64,000 nt of DNA from Lentzea xinjiangensis (GCF_900110955.1 NZ_FOFR01000006.1:248001-312000); one strand, 5' to 3'. Positions 8,432-17,359 are shown, counted from the first letter of the stretch. Numbers and translations: made by a program. Notes: generated from the sequence alone by a model not told the origin.

Positions 8432-8983
8432 TTGCGTTTTGCTCCTGACACGGAGGAGTCGCTCCTCTTCGTCGTCACCCTGTGCAACACCGATCCGTCG
8501 GCATCGCGCAGCGGCGCGGACGAGGTGGCCACGGTCGGCCAGCTCAAAGAGCTGCTGGACCGCTACCCGTTCACGGGCCGGATCGATCACGACGAGGCCG
8601 AACTGCGCGACGTCCACCGCACGCGCGCGCTGCTCCGGCACGTGTGGACCCTCGACCGCGATGACGCCGTCGTCGCCGTGAACAAGATCCTCCGCGACGC
8701 CAAGGCGCTCCCGCACCTCGTGCGGCACGACTCGCAGGACTGGCACATGCACGCCACCGAGCCCGGCTCCCCGCTGGGGGAGCGGATCCGGGTGGAGGCC
8801 GCGCTCGCCCTCATCGACGTGATCCGGATGGACGAGATGGACCGCCTGCGGATCTGCGCGGCCGACGACTGCGCGGGCCTCCTGCTGGACCTGTCCCGCA
8901 ACGGCCTCAAGCGGTTCTGCAGCGTGCGGTGCGGCAACCGGATGAACATGATCGCCTTCCGCGAACGCCGCGCGGACCGGTGA
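8432..8983 (+). CDS. CGNR zinc-finger (ABATE-domain) regulator
   Basis: 183 residues from a TTG start with AAGGAG six bases upstream. The N-terminal ABATE-type helical domain (about 1-130) precedes a C-terminal CGNR zinc finger. That finger has C-x4-C (ICAADDCAG), then FCSVRCGNRMNM, giving the four cysteines and the signature CGNR. These proteins are thought to be stress- or ligand-responsive transcription factors that control adjacent exporters. Divergent placement with the EamA transporter supports that role here. Confidence 0.88.
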   Translation: MRFAPDTEESLLFVVTLCNTDPSASRSGADEVATVGQLKELLDRYPFTGRIDHDEAELRDVHRTRALLRHVWTLDRDDAVVAVNKILRDAKALPHLVRHDSQDWHMHATEPGSPLGERIRVEAALALIDVIRMDEMDRLRICAADDCAGLLLDLSRNGLKRFCSVRCGNRMNMIAFRERRADR

Positions 8984-9007
8984 GGACCGTTGCGGGCTCC
9001 TGACCCG

Positions 9008-11353
9008 TCAGCGGGTGGGTGGCACGACCGACGGCCAGGGAGTCGGTGACGGCCAGGGAGCGGCTGACGGCCGCGGGGCGGGCGACGGCCGGGGAGCGGG
9101 TGACGGCCGAGGTGCCGGTGACGGTGCCACCGCCGCGGGAGGCGGGGGAGGCGGCGCCACCACCGTCGGGGTGGGGGAAGGCGACGCGGCCGGCGCGGGC
9201 GCCCTGTTCTTCTCGTCACCGAGCCGGTAGCGGTCCTCGACCTGGGGCAGCGGCTTCTCCGGCAGGCCCGCGTGCACCTTCGTCATCGTGTCGAACCAGG
9301 TCGCCGCGGGAATGGTGCCACCGTAGATGTTGCCCTCTGGGCAGAGCTGGGGCGGACCCGAGCCGATGCAGATGCCCTTCGGCGACGTGCTGTCGTTGAA
9401 CACCTGCACGGCGGCGGCGTAGTCCGGGGTGGCGCCGAGGTACGCGGCGGACTTGTACTCCTCCGTCGTCCCGGTCTTGCCCATCATCGGGCGCTTCCAG
9501 TCGACCTTGCGCGCCGCCGCGGCGGCGGTGCCCATGCCCTTGCTGTCCTCGCTGAGGCCGTTGGCGAGCGCGTTGGCGAGGGGTTCGGGCACCGCCTGCT
9601 CGCACGGCGGCCGCTTGAGGTCCACGGGCTTGCCGTCCCGGTCCAGCACCCGCCGGACCGGCGTCGGCTGGCACCAGACGCCGCCGCTCATGACCGTCGC
9701 GGCGACGTTCGCGAGCTCGAGGGTGCTCGACGGCGCGGGGCCCAGGGTGAACGAGGCGTTGCCGTTGCGCTTGTAGAACTCGGCCTGGGAGACGCGGAGG
9801 TCCTTGGGGCCGTTGGGGTCCGGCGCCACACCGGCGATGTTCGTGGCCATCGTCTTGCGCATGCCGAGCCGGGAGGCCATGTCCACCACCGCGTCCAGGC
9901 CCGTCTTCTCCTCCAGGATCACGAACGCCGTGTTGGGCGAGGTGGCGAGCGCCTGCCGCAACGGCATCTGCGGCGGGTACCGGTCGTTGTGGTTGGACAG
10001 GCAGTACCAGTAGGTGTTCGGCTCACCGGTGGAGGGGCAGGACGCGGCGCCGCCCTTGAACACCTTCGAGGTGTAGGTGTTGGGCGAGGGGATGACCGTG
10101 TCGATGCCGACGCCCTTCTCCAGCGCGGCGGCCGCGGTGAAGACCTTGTAGACCGATCCCGTGCCGAACTTGTTCTCCACGCCGCTCGGCAGGTCGAACT
10201 GGGTCTGGAACTGCTCCTTCTTCAGGCCGTAGTCGCGGTTGGCCACCAGCGCCACGACCTCGTGCGAGTCCTTGCCCGGCCGCACGACCGCCATGGTGTT
10301 GGCCACGCCGGGGGTGTTCTTCGGCGCCTGCGCCTCGACCGCGGTCTTCGCGTGCTCGGTGATCTTCGGGTCCAGCGTGGTCTCCACCCGGTAGCCGCCG
10401 ATCTTGAGCTGCTCCAGGCTGAAACCGGCCTCCTTCAGGTACTCCACCAGGAACGAGCAGAAGAACCCGTAGGAGGGCCCGGCGCCGACGCAGCCGGTCT
10501 GGAGTGGACGGACGGGCTCGCTGAGCCCGAGCGGAGCGGCCTTGTAGCGCTCCGCCTCCTCCTTGGACAGCTTCTCGTCCGTGACCATGGCGTCGATCAC
10601 GAGGTTCCGGCGCTCCAGCGCCTTGTCCGGCCGTGCCTCGGGATCGAGCGCGGTCGGGCTGTTCACCATGCCGGCGAGCGTCGCGGCCTGGGTGACGGTC
10701 AGCTTGTCCGGCGTCGTGTCGAAGTAGGCCTGCGAGGCCGCGGCGACACCGAAGATCGTCGACCCGAACGGGACGAGGTCGAGGTACCGCGCAAGGATCT
10801 CGTCCTTGCTCAGCGCAGTCTCCAGGCCCACGGCGATGCGCGCCTCGCGGAGCTTGCGGGTGACGCTTTGCTCCTGGGCCGCGCGCTGGGCGTTCTTGTC
10901 GGTGCGGGCGAGCACGTGCACGAGGTAGTTCTTCACGTACTGCTGCGTCAGCGTGGACGCGCCCTGCTGCACCGTTCCGCTGGAGTTGTTGCGGGCCGCG
11001 GCACGCAGCGTCGCGATCCAGTCGACGCCGTGGTGGTCGTAGAAGCGGCGGTCCTCGATGGCCAGCAGCGCGGTTTTCATGTGCGGTGAGAGCTTGTCCG
11101 GTGGCGTCCGCACCCGGTACTGGTCGTACAGGTGCGCGATCGGTGCCCCGTCCTTGTCCGTCACGGTCGTCATCAGCGGCGGCTGGTCGGTGAGCATCAG
11201 GGCGAGGGTCGACTTCACCTGATCGCTGATCTTGTTCGACAACGTCCCCAGTGTCGCGGTGGCGGGGAAGAGGAGCCCGGCGACCAGCAGTCCGGAGAGC
11301 AGGCAGTAACCGGCGAGTTTGGCAACGCCGCGTGCGATCTTCTTGCGATCCAC
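9008..11353 (-). CDS. Class A penicillin-binding protein (transglycosylase/transpeptidase)
   Basis: 781 residues. One N-terminal signal-anchor (about 10-35) is followed by a GT51 domain with catalytic Glu100 in AIEDRRFYDHHG and the block GASTLTQQYVKN. The transpeptidase domain carries SxxK as Ser400-Val-Tyr-Lys403, SxN as Ser472-Pro-Asn474 and KTG at 626-628. The enzyme polymerises and crosslinks peptidoglycan outside the membrane. The last 60 or so residues are a Pro/Ala/Ser-rich tail built of PSPAPR/PSAAPW-type repeats, likely a cell-wall-spanning or disordered extension. It is divergent from the GH25 lysozyme gene across a 222-bp gap. Confidence 0.96.
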   Translation of the reverse strand: MDRKKIARGVAKLAGYCLLSGLLVAGLLFPATATLGTLSNKISDQVKSTLALMLTDQPPLMTTVTDKDGAPIAHLYDQYRVRTPPDKLSPHMKTALLAIEDRRFYDHHGVDWIATLRAAARNNSSGTVQQGASTLTQQYVKNYLVHVLARTDKNAQRAAQEQSVTRKLREARIAVGLETALSKDEILARYLDLVPFGSTIFGVAAASQAYFDTTPDKLTVTQAATLAGMVNSPTALDPEARPDKALERRNLVIDAMVTDEKLSKEEAERYKAAPLGLSEPVRPLQTGCVGAGPSYGFFCSFLVEYLKEAGFSLEQLKIGGYRVETTLDPKITEHAKTAVEAQAPKNTPGVANTMAVVRPGKDSHEVVALVANRDYGLKKEQFQTQFDLPSGVENKFGTGSVYKVFTAAAALEKGVGIDTVIPSPNTYTSKVFKGGAASCPSTGEPNTYWYCLSNHNDRYPPQMPLRQALATSPNTAFVILEEKTGLDAVVDMASRLGMRKTMATNIAGVAPDPNGPKDLRVSQAEFYKRNGNASFTLGPAPSSTLELANVAATVMSGGVWCQPTPVRRVLDRDGKPVDLKRPPCEQAVPEPLANALANGLSEDSKGMGTAAAAARKVDWKRPMMGKTGTTEEYKSAAYLGATPDYAAAVQVFNDSTSPKGICIGSGPPQLCPEGNIYGGTIPAATWFDTMTKVHAGLPEKPLPQVEDRYRLGDEKNRAPAPAASPSPTPTVVAPPPPPPAAVAPSPAPRPSPAPRPSPAPRPSAAPWPSPTPWPSVVPPTR
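9013..9120. repeat. 18-bp tandem repeat coding the PBP proline-rich tail
   Basis: Around six degenerate copies of an 18-bp unit, on the plus strand roughly GGTGACGGCCAGGGAGCG, encode the alternating PSPAPR/PSAAPW/PSPTPW hexapeptides at the PBP C terminus. Copies are imperfect, and such tracts change length easily by slippage. Confidence 0.7.
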
Positions 11354-11574
11354 CGTCGGACTCCCCTCACTGAAATGTGGCCTCCGACGGTTACCCGATC
11401 ACACTCCCGGCCAGCCGCCCGAATCGAATGAACCGCTTCGGACAATTGGTCACCCGGAGTGCCGGGACGACCCCCGTCCTCACTCTCTAGTGTCAAGAAA
11501 TCGACGCCCGGTTTTTCCGTTCCTGCGGCGGGTAGTCGGCCAGCAGAACCATTCACGCACGGGGAGGAAAACCA

Positions 11575-12390
11575 ATGCCGTCGCAATCACGTGCTGGCCG
11601 CCTTGTCATTCGCACCGCTGCGATCGCGTTGGCCGTGAGCATTTTGAGCCCGGTGACCGCGGACGCGGCAGAAGGGCCGGAAGACCACCACGCGGGCTCG
11701 CAGATCGCCAAGCACGAAGGTACCGGTGACATGCTGCTGACACCACCCGATCTCGGGGTCGACAGCGTGGGCAGGGTGGACGGCATCGACGTCAGCAGCC
11801 ACCAGGGCAACGTCGACTGGGGACACTGGTGGCGGTCGGGCAAGCGGTTCGCCTACATCAAGGCGACCGAGGGCACGGACTACCGCAACCCCAACTTCAC
11901 CCAGCAGTACGACGGCTCCGCGGCCGTCGGCATGATCAGGGGTTCCTACCACTTCGCCCTGCCCAACCGCTCGGACGGTGCCACGCAGGCCAGGTTCTTC
12001 GTGCAGAACGGCGGAGGCTGGTCGCGGGACGGGCGGACGCTGCCGGGAACGCTCGACATCGAGTACAACCCGTACGGCGGTGACACCTGCTACGGCCTCA
12101 GCCACGCCGCGATGGTGAACTGGATCCGCAGCTTCAGCGACACCTACCACGCGCTCACCAAGCGCTGGCCGGTGATCTACACGTCCACGCAGTGGTGGGA
12201 CAGGTGCACCGGCCGCACCGGTGACTTCAGTTCCACGAACCCGTTGTGGCTCGCGAGGTACGCGCCCCAGGTCGGCCCGATGCCGTTCAACTGGCCGTTC
12301 CACACGATCTGGCAGTACACGTCGTCTCCGATCGACCAGAACGTGTTCAACGGAGGCCCCGACCGGCTCGCCGCCCTGGCCACGGGATGA
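11575..12390 (+). CDS. Secreted GH25 lysozyme (muramidase)
   Basis: 271 residues. The N-terminal signal peptide (about 1-30) ends near VTADAAEG. After a linker the GH25 barrel begins with GIDVSSHQGNVDW. Characteristic motifs are FAYIKATEGTDY, GSYHFALPN and TLDIEYNP, the last holding the DxE catalytic pair. It ends with VFNGGPDRLAALATG. It cleaves the MurNAc-GlcNAc bond of peptidoglycan. It is divergent from the PBP gene and followed 3 bp later by a small membrane-anchored protein, so both probably act in wall turnover. GGGGAGG precedes the start. Confidence 0.95.
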   Translation: MPSQSRAGRLVIRTAAIALAVSILSPVTADAAEGPEDHHAGSQIAKHEGTGDMLLTPPDLGVDSVGRVDGIDVSSHQGNVDWGHWWRSGKRFAYIKATEGTDYRNPNFTQQYDGSAAVGMIRGSYHFALPNRSDGATQARFFVQNGGGWSRDGRTLPGTLDIEYNPYGGDTCYGLSHAAMVNWIRSFSDTYHALTKRWPVIYTSTQWWDRCTGRTGDFSSTNPLWLARYAPQVGPMPFNWPFHTIWQYTSSPIDQNVFNGGPDRLAALATG

Positions 12391-12393
12391 CCG

Positions 12394-12780
12394 ATGCACG
12401 CCTCACCGCGCAGGTCAGAGCTCCTCCTGCTGGTCTTCCTCGCCGCCGTGTTCGCCGTGTCGTCGACCGTCGTGATCGGCTCCATGGTGCACATCGAGCG
12501 AGCCGGCCTCACCGTCGGCGGCATCGAGGACGGTGCGGTCCTGAGGGCGGCGGCCGTCTACAACAACATCAGCGTCACAGCCGGTGACACGAGGACGCTG
12601 GACCGGGTGGAAGTGCTCGTGGACGACGAAGTGGTCGCCACTCGCCGCACGGGTAACCGCCTGATCCTCGCCGGCTTCGAACCGGAGGAGGGCGACCACA
12701 AGTTGCTCGCCCGCGTTCGCAATGCCACACCGCTGTTGCTGGACGCCAAAGTCGAACACGAGTTCACCGTCACTCGATGA
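12394..12780 (+). CDS. Small membrane-anchored protein, unknown function
   Basis: 128 residues. One N-terminal hydrophobic helix (about 10-32, LLLLVFLAAVFAVSSTVVIG) is followed by an extracytoplasmic part with alternating strands, such as LDRVEVLVDDEVVATRRTG and EGDHKLLARVR. That pattern resembles a single Ig-like or fibronectin-type fold in which a loading of the type D-x-V-x-V-x-V-D is common. No catalytic motif is visible. It starts 3 bp after the GH25 stop, so it is probably cotranscribed and coupled to the lysozyme. A wall-hydrolase partner is an inference only. Confidence 0.65.
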   Translation: MHASPRRSELLLLVFLAAVFAVSSTVVIGSMVHIERAGLTVGGIEDGAVLRAAAVYNNISVTAGDTRTLDRVEVLVDDEVVATRRTGNRLILAGFEPEEGDHKLLARVRNATPLLLDAKVEHEFTVTR

Positions 12781-12865
12781 GGTCGAACCCGAGAACCCGT
12801 GTGCTTTTCACAAACGCGCGGGTACAGGCCGGGTGACCGATCATCTGGAGTCTCAGGAGGACGAC

Positions 12866-13396
12866 ATGAATACGAGGACGACCGCGTTGGCGGCGTTGTT
12901 CGCGGCGATTCCGCTGGTGCTCGTTCCCACGGCTGCGAACGCGGTGGCGTGCCTCGGCAACCTCAGCGACACCGTCGGGACGCTGACGAAGATCACGCGT
13001 GAGGAGTTCGTGTCCCGCGTCTGCGGCGCGCAGCTCCAACCGGGCACAGACCGCGGGGACGTGCAGGAGCTCAAGAACGTCGTCCTCCCCAAGTCCCTGG
13101 CCGGGCTCGGCGGGATGGAGCTCATCTACAAGGACAGCAAGCCCGTTCTCGACAGTGCCGTCGAGAAGTGCTACTCGCCGGACGACTACTGCAACCCCGA
13201 TGCCGTCGGGCGGGCCACCAGGTGCATGAAGGACGAGTTGCCCGACATGGCCATGAGCACTCTCGGACCCGACGTGCTCGCCTCCAGTTGCGAAGGGCTC
13301 AAGGCCGCGGCCGCGACGGATCCGCAGGCGCTGCGGGAGCGTGCCCGCGCCGCGGCCGACGCGTACGTCGCCTTCCTGCGCAGCGAGCGGGGCTGA
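12866..13396 (+). CDS. Secreted protein of unknown function
   Basis: 176 residues from the ATG preceded by CAGGAGGACGAC; longer in-frame starts lack a ribosome site and disrupt the signal peptide. The signal peptide is about residues 1-27 (LAALFAAIPLVLVPTAANA). The mature part has six or more cysteines, including CYSPDDYCNP and ATRCMKDELP, suggesting disulphides and export. I do not recognise a family. It is followed by a strong hairpin terminator and lies 86 bp after the small membrane protein, so it is probably its own unit. Confidence 0.7.
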   Translation: MNTRTTALAALFAAIPLVLVPTAANAVACLGNLSDTVGTLTKITREEFVSRVCGAQLQPGTDRGDVQELKNVVLPKSLAGLGGMELIYKDSKPVLDSAVEKCYSPDDYCNPDAVGRATRCMKDELPDMAMSTLGPDVLASSCEGLKAAAATDPQALRERARAAADAYVAFLRSERG

Positions 13397-13411
13397 GCCC
13401 GGCACGGGCCG

Positions 13412-13443
13412 GAACGCGCCGGGAACCACCACCCGGCGCGTTC
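13412..13443. terminator. Hairpin terminator after secreted protein gene
   Basis: Perfect 12-bp arms GAACGCGCCGGG and CCCGGCGCGTTC with an 8-nt loop, 16 bp after the stop at 13396. There is no clear U-tract, as is usual in high-GC actinomycetes. Confidence 0.75.
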
Positions 13444-13585
13444 GTGTGTCGCTCACCGGGGTGATGACAGTCCGTAAGGAATTCACTAGAGAGAGTGCAT
13501 ACCTGGTTGGGAATGACTGGCGGTTCGGCACGGGGGTACCAGCCTGGAGACCACCACCGCCCACGTTCAGGAAAGGACACGGGCA

Positions 13586-14209
13586 ATGGCTTTCGACGAA
13601 CTCCTGGACGAGGGTGCCACGACCTTCCGCACCCGATGGTTCGGCTACGACCGCAAGCAGGTCGACGAGGAGCACGCCCGGCTCGAAGGGCTCCTGGAGA
13701 CCGCCTGCGCCGATCGGGACGCCGCACTCGCCACGGCCGCGGACCTCGCCCGGCACCTCGAGGAAGCCCGTTCCGAAATAGCCGAGTACCGGATGATCCA
13801 CGCGGGGTACAGCAAGGACAACAGCGCCGTCTCCGGGTGCATCCGCTACCTCCTGCACGTCGCGAAGCGCAAGGCGGAGGAGATCGAGGCCGAGGCCCAG
13901 GTCCGCGCCGACCAGGCGGTGGACCAGGCCGAGGAGGCCGCCGCCCGCCAGGCCCGCCTCCTCGACGAGACCGAGCAGGAGACCCAGCGGCGGCTCGCGG
14001 AGGCGAGCCGCCGCGCCAGGGAGATCGTCGGCGAGGCGCTGGAGCAGTCCCGCGTCATGCTCGCCGAGCTCGCCGAGCGCCAGCAGCTGCTCGACCAGTG
14101 GTACTCCGAGATCGCGATCACCACGGACCTGCCGCTGCCCAGGCGGAGCGAACCCGCGCCGGCGGAGATCGAGCAGGCCGCCGTCGAAGAGCCGAGCGTG
14201 ACGTTGTGA
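13586..14209 (+). CDS. DivIVA-like coiled-coil protein
   Basis: 207 residues. The N-terminal segment (TTFRTRWFGYDRKQVDEEHARLEG, split around residues 12-36) resembles the DivIVA N-domain, in which FxxxxGYDxxQVDxF binds membrane. A long charged coiled coil (about 35-180) follows, rich in Ala/Glu/Arg heptads, then a Pro/Glu tail. DivIVA relatives organise polar growth and the septum in actinomycetes. This one is shorter and likely an accessory paralogue. It opens a four-gene unit, overlapping the Usp-like gene by 4 bp (GTGA). AAAGGACACGGGCA precedes the start. Confidence 0.75.
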   Translation: MAFDELLDEGATTFRTRWFGYDRKQVDEEHARLEGLLETACADRDAALATAADLARHLEEARSEIAEYRMIHAGYSKDNSAVSGCIRYLLHVAKRKAEEIEAEAQVRADQAVDQAEEAAARQARLLDETEQETQRRLAEASRRAREIVGEALEQSRVMLAELAERQQLLDQWYSEIAITTDLPLPRRSEPAPAEIEQAAVEEPSVTL

Positions 14210-14916
14210 CCGCCCTGGCCCACGAACCGGCCGGCATCACGGCCACGTGCGTGCTCGTCGACGTTCGCGACTGCGGTGTTCCCGGCGTCCGGTGGGCGGC
14301 CGCGTGCGCCGCGGCGCTCGGTGTCGGCCTGGTCGTCCGCGCCGCGGCGGAGAACGACCCCGCGCACACCGACGTGGCGGCCCTGCTGGCGGAGCACCGG
14401 GAGCTGTCCGTCCACATCGAACACCACGGTTCGCCCCCCGCGCGCTGGGAGGGCGCGTTGGTGGTCGTCTCGCGGTACGCCGCTCTGACCGTTCCGCCGC
14501 TGGCGGGCCGCGACTGCCGTGATGTCGCGGTCCTCGGCGGTTCCTCCACCGCGCTCGCCGGCCGCTTCGGCGTGGTGACCGCGGTTCTCGACTCCGTCGG
14601 GGGAGAGGGCGTCCTGCACCGCGCGATCGCCTTCTGCCGCGCCCGGCGGGCGACCCGGCTGCGGGTGCTGACCCGGCCGTACCAGGGGTCGTCCCGCTCG
14701 CTCGACGCCGCCGCGGACCTCGTCCACGCCGCCTGCCCCGACGTGATCGTCGAGCTGGTGCGCGAGGCCAGGGCCGTGGACGAGGAGGTGCGGTTGTTCC
14801 CGAGCGACCTGCTCGTGGTGTCCGGCCGGGAACGCGCTCCGGCGGAAGGTCTCCAGCCGGGCGCGCGGGCGGCGTTGCACCACGCGCCCTGCCCTGTGCT
14901 GTTCAGCTGTTCGTGA
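14206..14916 (+). CDS. UspA-like (universal stress protein fold) protein
   Basis: 236 residues from the GTG overlapping the DivIVA-like stop. Two alpha/beta halves are visible. The second ends with HHAPCPVLFSCS, which matches the terminal HAPCPVLVV strand of Usp proteins, preceded by a DLLVVSG-type strand. The ATP-binding G-x2-G-x9-G(S/T) motif is not clear, so this may be a non-ATP-binding, degenerate tandem Usp. It is translationally coupled to the DivIVA-like gene and lies 15 bp before the DUF3152 gene. Confidence 0.6.
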   Translation: MTALAHEPAGITATCVLVDVRDCGVPGVRWAAACAAALGVGLVVRAAAENDPAHTDVAALLAEHRELSVHIEHHGSPPARWEGALVVVSRYAALTVPPLAGRDCRDVAVLGGSSTALAGRFGVVTAVLDSVGGEGVLHRAIAFCRARRATRLRVLTRPYQGSSRSLDAAADLVHAACPDVIVELVREARAVDEEVRLFPSDLLVVSGRERAPAEGLQPGARAALHHAPCPVLFSCS

Positions 14917-14931
14917 CAGGGGAGTGACTTC

Positions 14932-15813
14932 ATGTCCGTCGGCAGAATCGTCATGTACGTCTTCGCCGCGATGCTGGCCGGAGTGACCATCGGCATGCTG
15001 AAGAGCTGGCCACCTCCGGAGCCGTCCCCGCGCACCCTCGCGCAGCCGGAGGCTCCCGCGGTGGTGACGAGCATTTCGGTGCGCAGCTCACCGACGCCCG
15101 CGCCGGCGTCCTCGTCGCCGGCGCCGTCCGCGGAACCGCCACCGGCGTCCGGCGAGAGGAAGCCGGTCCGGTACCGGCCGGGACCGGAGCTCCCGCCGGG
15201 CGAAGCCGTGCGCGCCGAGGGCGAAGGCTGGTGGCGCACCATCGCGGGCACCACGGCGCAGGTCGGCACCGGCCAGGTGCGCACCTACTCGGTCGAGGTG
15301 GAGCAGGGCGCCGTGCTGCCCCACACCCACCAGCAGTTCGCCGCGGCGGTGGACGCGGCACTCGCGGACCCGCGCGGGTGGACCGCGTCGGGTGAGGTCG
15401 CCTTCCGCCGGGTGGACGTCGAGGAGCCGGACGTGCGGATCCGGCTCACCGCGACGGGAACCGCCCGGGCCATCTGCGGGTTCGACCTGCCCTACGACAC
15501 CTCCTGCTACGCCGGCGGCGTCGTGTACGTGAGCGCGCCGCGGTGGTTCCGCGGAGCCCAGTCGTTCGCGGGCGATCTGGAGGGCTACCGCAGGTACCTG
15601 ATCAACCACGAGATCGGGCACTTCCTCGGGCACGGCCACGAGGCCTGTCCCGCCGACGGCGCACCCGCGCCCGTGATGATGCAGCAGACCTTCTCGGTCT
15701 CCAACGACAGGCTCGCCGAGATCACCGCCCCCAGTCCTCAGGGCTTCACCGTTCCCCGCGACGGCAAGACGTGCGTCGCCAACCCCTGGCCGCACCCGGA
15801 GGTGAGCAGGTGA
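14932..15813 (+). CDS. DUF3152 metzincin-like membrane-anchored protein
   Basis: 293 residues. An N-terminal membrane segment (about 5-22) is followed by a Pro/Ser-rich linker and the DUF3152 domain (about 105-290). It carries HEIGHFLGHGH at residues 226-236, fitting the metzincin zinc motif HExxHxxGxxH (His226, Glu227, His230, His236). PVMMQQ downstream could supply the Met-turn. DUF3152 is common and uncharacterised in actinomycetes; a secreted metalloprotease role is inferred from the motif. Its stop overlaps the GT4 start by 4 bp. Confidence 0.85.
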   Translation: MSVGRIVMYVFAAMLAGVTIGMLKSWPPPEPSPRTLAQPEAPAVVTSISVRSSPTPAPASSSPAPSAEPPPASGERKPVRYRPGPELPPGEAVRAEGEGWWRTIAGTTAQVGTGQVRTYSVEVEQGAVLPHTHQQFAAAVDAALADPRGWTASGEVAFRRVDVEEPDVRIRLTATGTARAICGFDLPYDTSCYAGGVVYVSAPRWFRGAQSFAGDLEGYRRYLINHEIGHFLGHGHEACPADGAPAPVMMQQTFSVSNDRLAEITAPSPQGFTVPRDGKTCVANPWPHPEVSR

Positions 15814-17054
15814 AGATCGCGATGATCTCCCTGTGCGACAGCCCGCTGACCGCTCTGCGCGACCCGGACGCCGCCGGCCGCCGGCTGCACGTCGCGAAGC
15901 TGGCGCAGGAGCTGCGCCGGCTCGGGCACGACCTCACGGTCTACACCCGGCGGACGGGCGGGCGCCTGCCGGACCCGGTGCGCGCCGAGGAGGGCTTCGA
16001 CGTCGTGCACGTGCCCGCCGGCCCGGACGACGAGGACGTCGTCCCGCACATCGGCGAGTTCGCGCAGTTCCTGACCGACCGGTGGGCCTCCGGCGCGCCG
16101 GACGTCATCCACGCCCACCACTGGACGTCCGGCCTGGCGGCCGTGCTGAGCGCCCGGCGGAGCGCGATCCCCGTCGTGCAGAGCTACCACGGGCTCGAAG
16201 GCGGCGGCTCCGCCGAGATCGAGCGGCTGGTCGGCGGCGGGGTGACCGCGGTGATCGCCTCGTCGGGCCAGGAAGCGGACGAGCTGGCGAGGATGGGCGT
16301 GCGCCGGTCGCGGATCTCCACCGTGCCGTGGGGTGTCGACACGCGGCTGTTCACGCCGAACGGCCCGGCCGCGCCGCGGGACGGGAGGTCCCGCGTCCTC
16401 ACCGCCGGCGGCCTGGCGCCGCACGACGGCGTGGACGACCTGATCACCGCGCTCACGGTGGTGAGCTGCACCGAGCTGGTGGTCGCCGGTGGTCCCCGCC
16501 GGTCCGAGCTGGCGGGCGACGCGGACTTCCGGCGCCTGTCGGCGCTGGCGGAGCGGCTCGGCGTCGCCGACCGCGTCAGCTTCCTCGGCCGCGTGCGGCA
16601 CTCCGACATGCCCGCGCTGATCCGCTCCGCGGACGTGGTGGCGTGCCCGTCCCGGCGTCCGTCGTTCGGAATCGTCGCGCTCGAAGCGATGGCGTGCGGC
16701 GTGCCGGTGGTGGCGTCGACCGCCGGCGGTCTCGCCGAGTCCGTGGTGCACGAGGTGACGGGCCTGCACGTCCCGCCCCGCAAGCCCGCGTTGCTGGCGC
16801 GGGCGCTGCGATCCCTGCTCGCGGACGAGGTCCGGCGCCAGGAGCTGGGAGCCGCGGGCCAGGACCGCACGCACATCCGCTACGCGTGGGGGCGCGTGGT
16901 GCCGGACGTGGTCCGGGCGTACCACCAGGCGACCGGCCCCGAGGTCATCACGTCCCAGCGCAAGCCCGCACAGCCGTACGCGCGGGTCCGCCGGACTCCC
17001 GCGGGCGGCGAGCGACCGTCTGATGTGGACGGTGCGGGAGCGGTCGCCCGCTGA
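15810..17054 (+). CDS. GT4-family glycosyltransferase (GT-B fold)
   Basis: 414 residues from the GTG overlapping the DUF3152 stop. The N-terminal Rossmann half begins VKIAMISLCDSPLT and binds the acceptor. The C-terminal half has GVDTRLFTP and the nucleotide-sugar motif FGIVALEAMACGVPVVAS, with the E-x7-E spacing of GT4 retaining enzymes. It is likely a cytoplasmic, membrane-associated enzyme making a glycan or glycolipid. The operon with DivIVA-like, Usp-like and DUF3152 proteins hints at envelope work, but the donor and acceptor are unknown. A strong hairpin ends the unit. Confidence 0.92.
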   Translation: MKIAMISLCDSPLTALRDPDAAGRRLHVAKLAQELRRLGHDLTVYTRRTGGRLPDPVRAEEGFDVVHVPAGPDDEDVVPHIGEFAQFLTDRWASGAPDVIHAHHWTSGLAAVLSARRSAIPVVQSYHGLEGGGSAEIERLVGGGVTAVIASSGQEADELARMGVRRSRISTVPWGVDTRLFTPNGPAAPRDGRSRVLTAGGLAPHDGVDDLITALTVVSCTELVVAGGPRRSELAGDADFRRLSALAERLGVADRVSFLGRVRHSDMPALIRSADVVACPSRRPSFGIVALEAMACGVPVVASTAGGLAESVVHEVTGLHVPPRKPALLARALRSLLADEVRRQELGAAGQDRTHIRYAWGRVVPDVVRAYHQATGPEVITSQRKPAQPYARVRRTPAGGERPSDVDGAGAVAR

Positions 17055-17059
17055 CGGCG

Positions 17060-17094
17060 GAAGGCCGTCCCGGAGTGGGTCCGGGACGGCCTTC
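17060..17094. terminator. Bidirectional hairpin terminator
   Basis: Perfect 15-bp arms GAAGGCCGTCCCGGA and TCCGGGACGGCCTTC with a 5-nt loop. It starts 6 bp after the GT4 stop and lies 38 bp from the end of the opposing DUF2188 gene, so it can serve both. Confidence 0.85.
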
Positions 17095-17131
17095 ACGCGG
17101 TCCGCCGCACTTCTGTGCCGCGGCTCGAACC

Positions 17132-17359
17132 TCAGCCGGGGATGTCGCGCGGGTCGCTGCTGCGCGGGTAGGTGTTCTTCTCGCTGATCGTGCCGTCCAT
17201 GTTGCGGATGATGTGCTCGACACCGCGATCGACGGCCATCTCACGACCCCTGGCGACCGCCTCGTCCTTGGTGTCGTGCGTGCTGGAGGCTTGCGAGTTG
17301 CCCTCGACCTTGTTCTTCCAGGTCCCGTTCTCGTGGTAGGTCTCGACATCGCCCTGCAT
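17132..17359 (-). CDS. DUF2188-like small protein
   Basis: 75 residues from the ATG preceded by GGAGGCCGTG. Sequence features are VETYHENGTWKNKVEGN near the start, a central helix DEAVARGREMAVDRG and the strand EHIIRNMDGTISEKNTYP. This is the pattern of DUF2188 proteins, in which a W-x-V/N-K strand is followed by ARELA-type helix and a HxxDGxI strand. Function unknown. It starts 10 bp after the amidohydrolase stop and probably belongs to the MarR-amidohydrolase transcript. Confidence 0.75.
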   Translation of the reverse strand: MQGDVETYHENGTWKNKVEGNSQASSTHDTKDEAVARGREMAVDRGVEHIIRNMDGTISEKNTYPRSSDPRDIPG

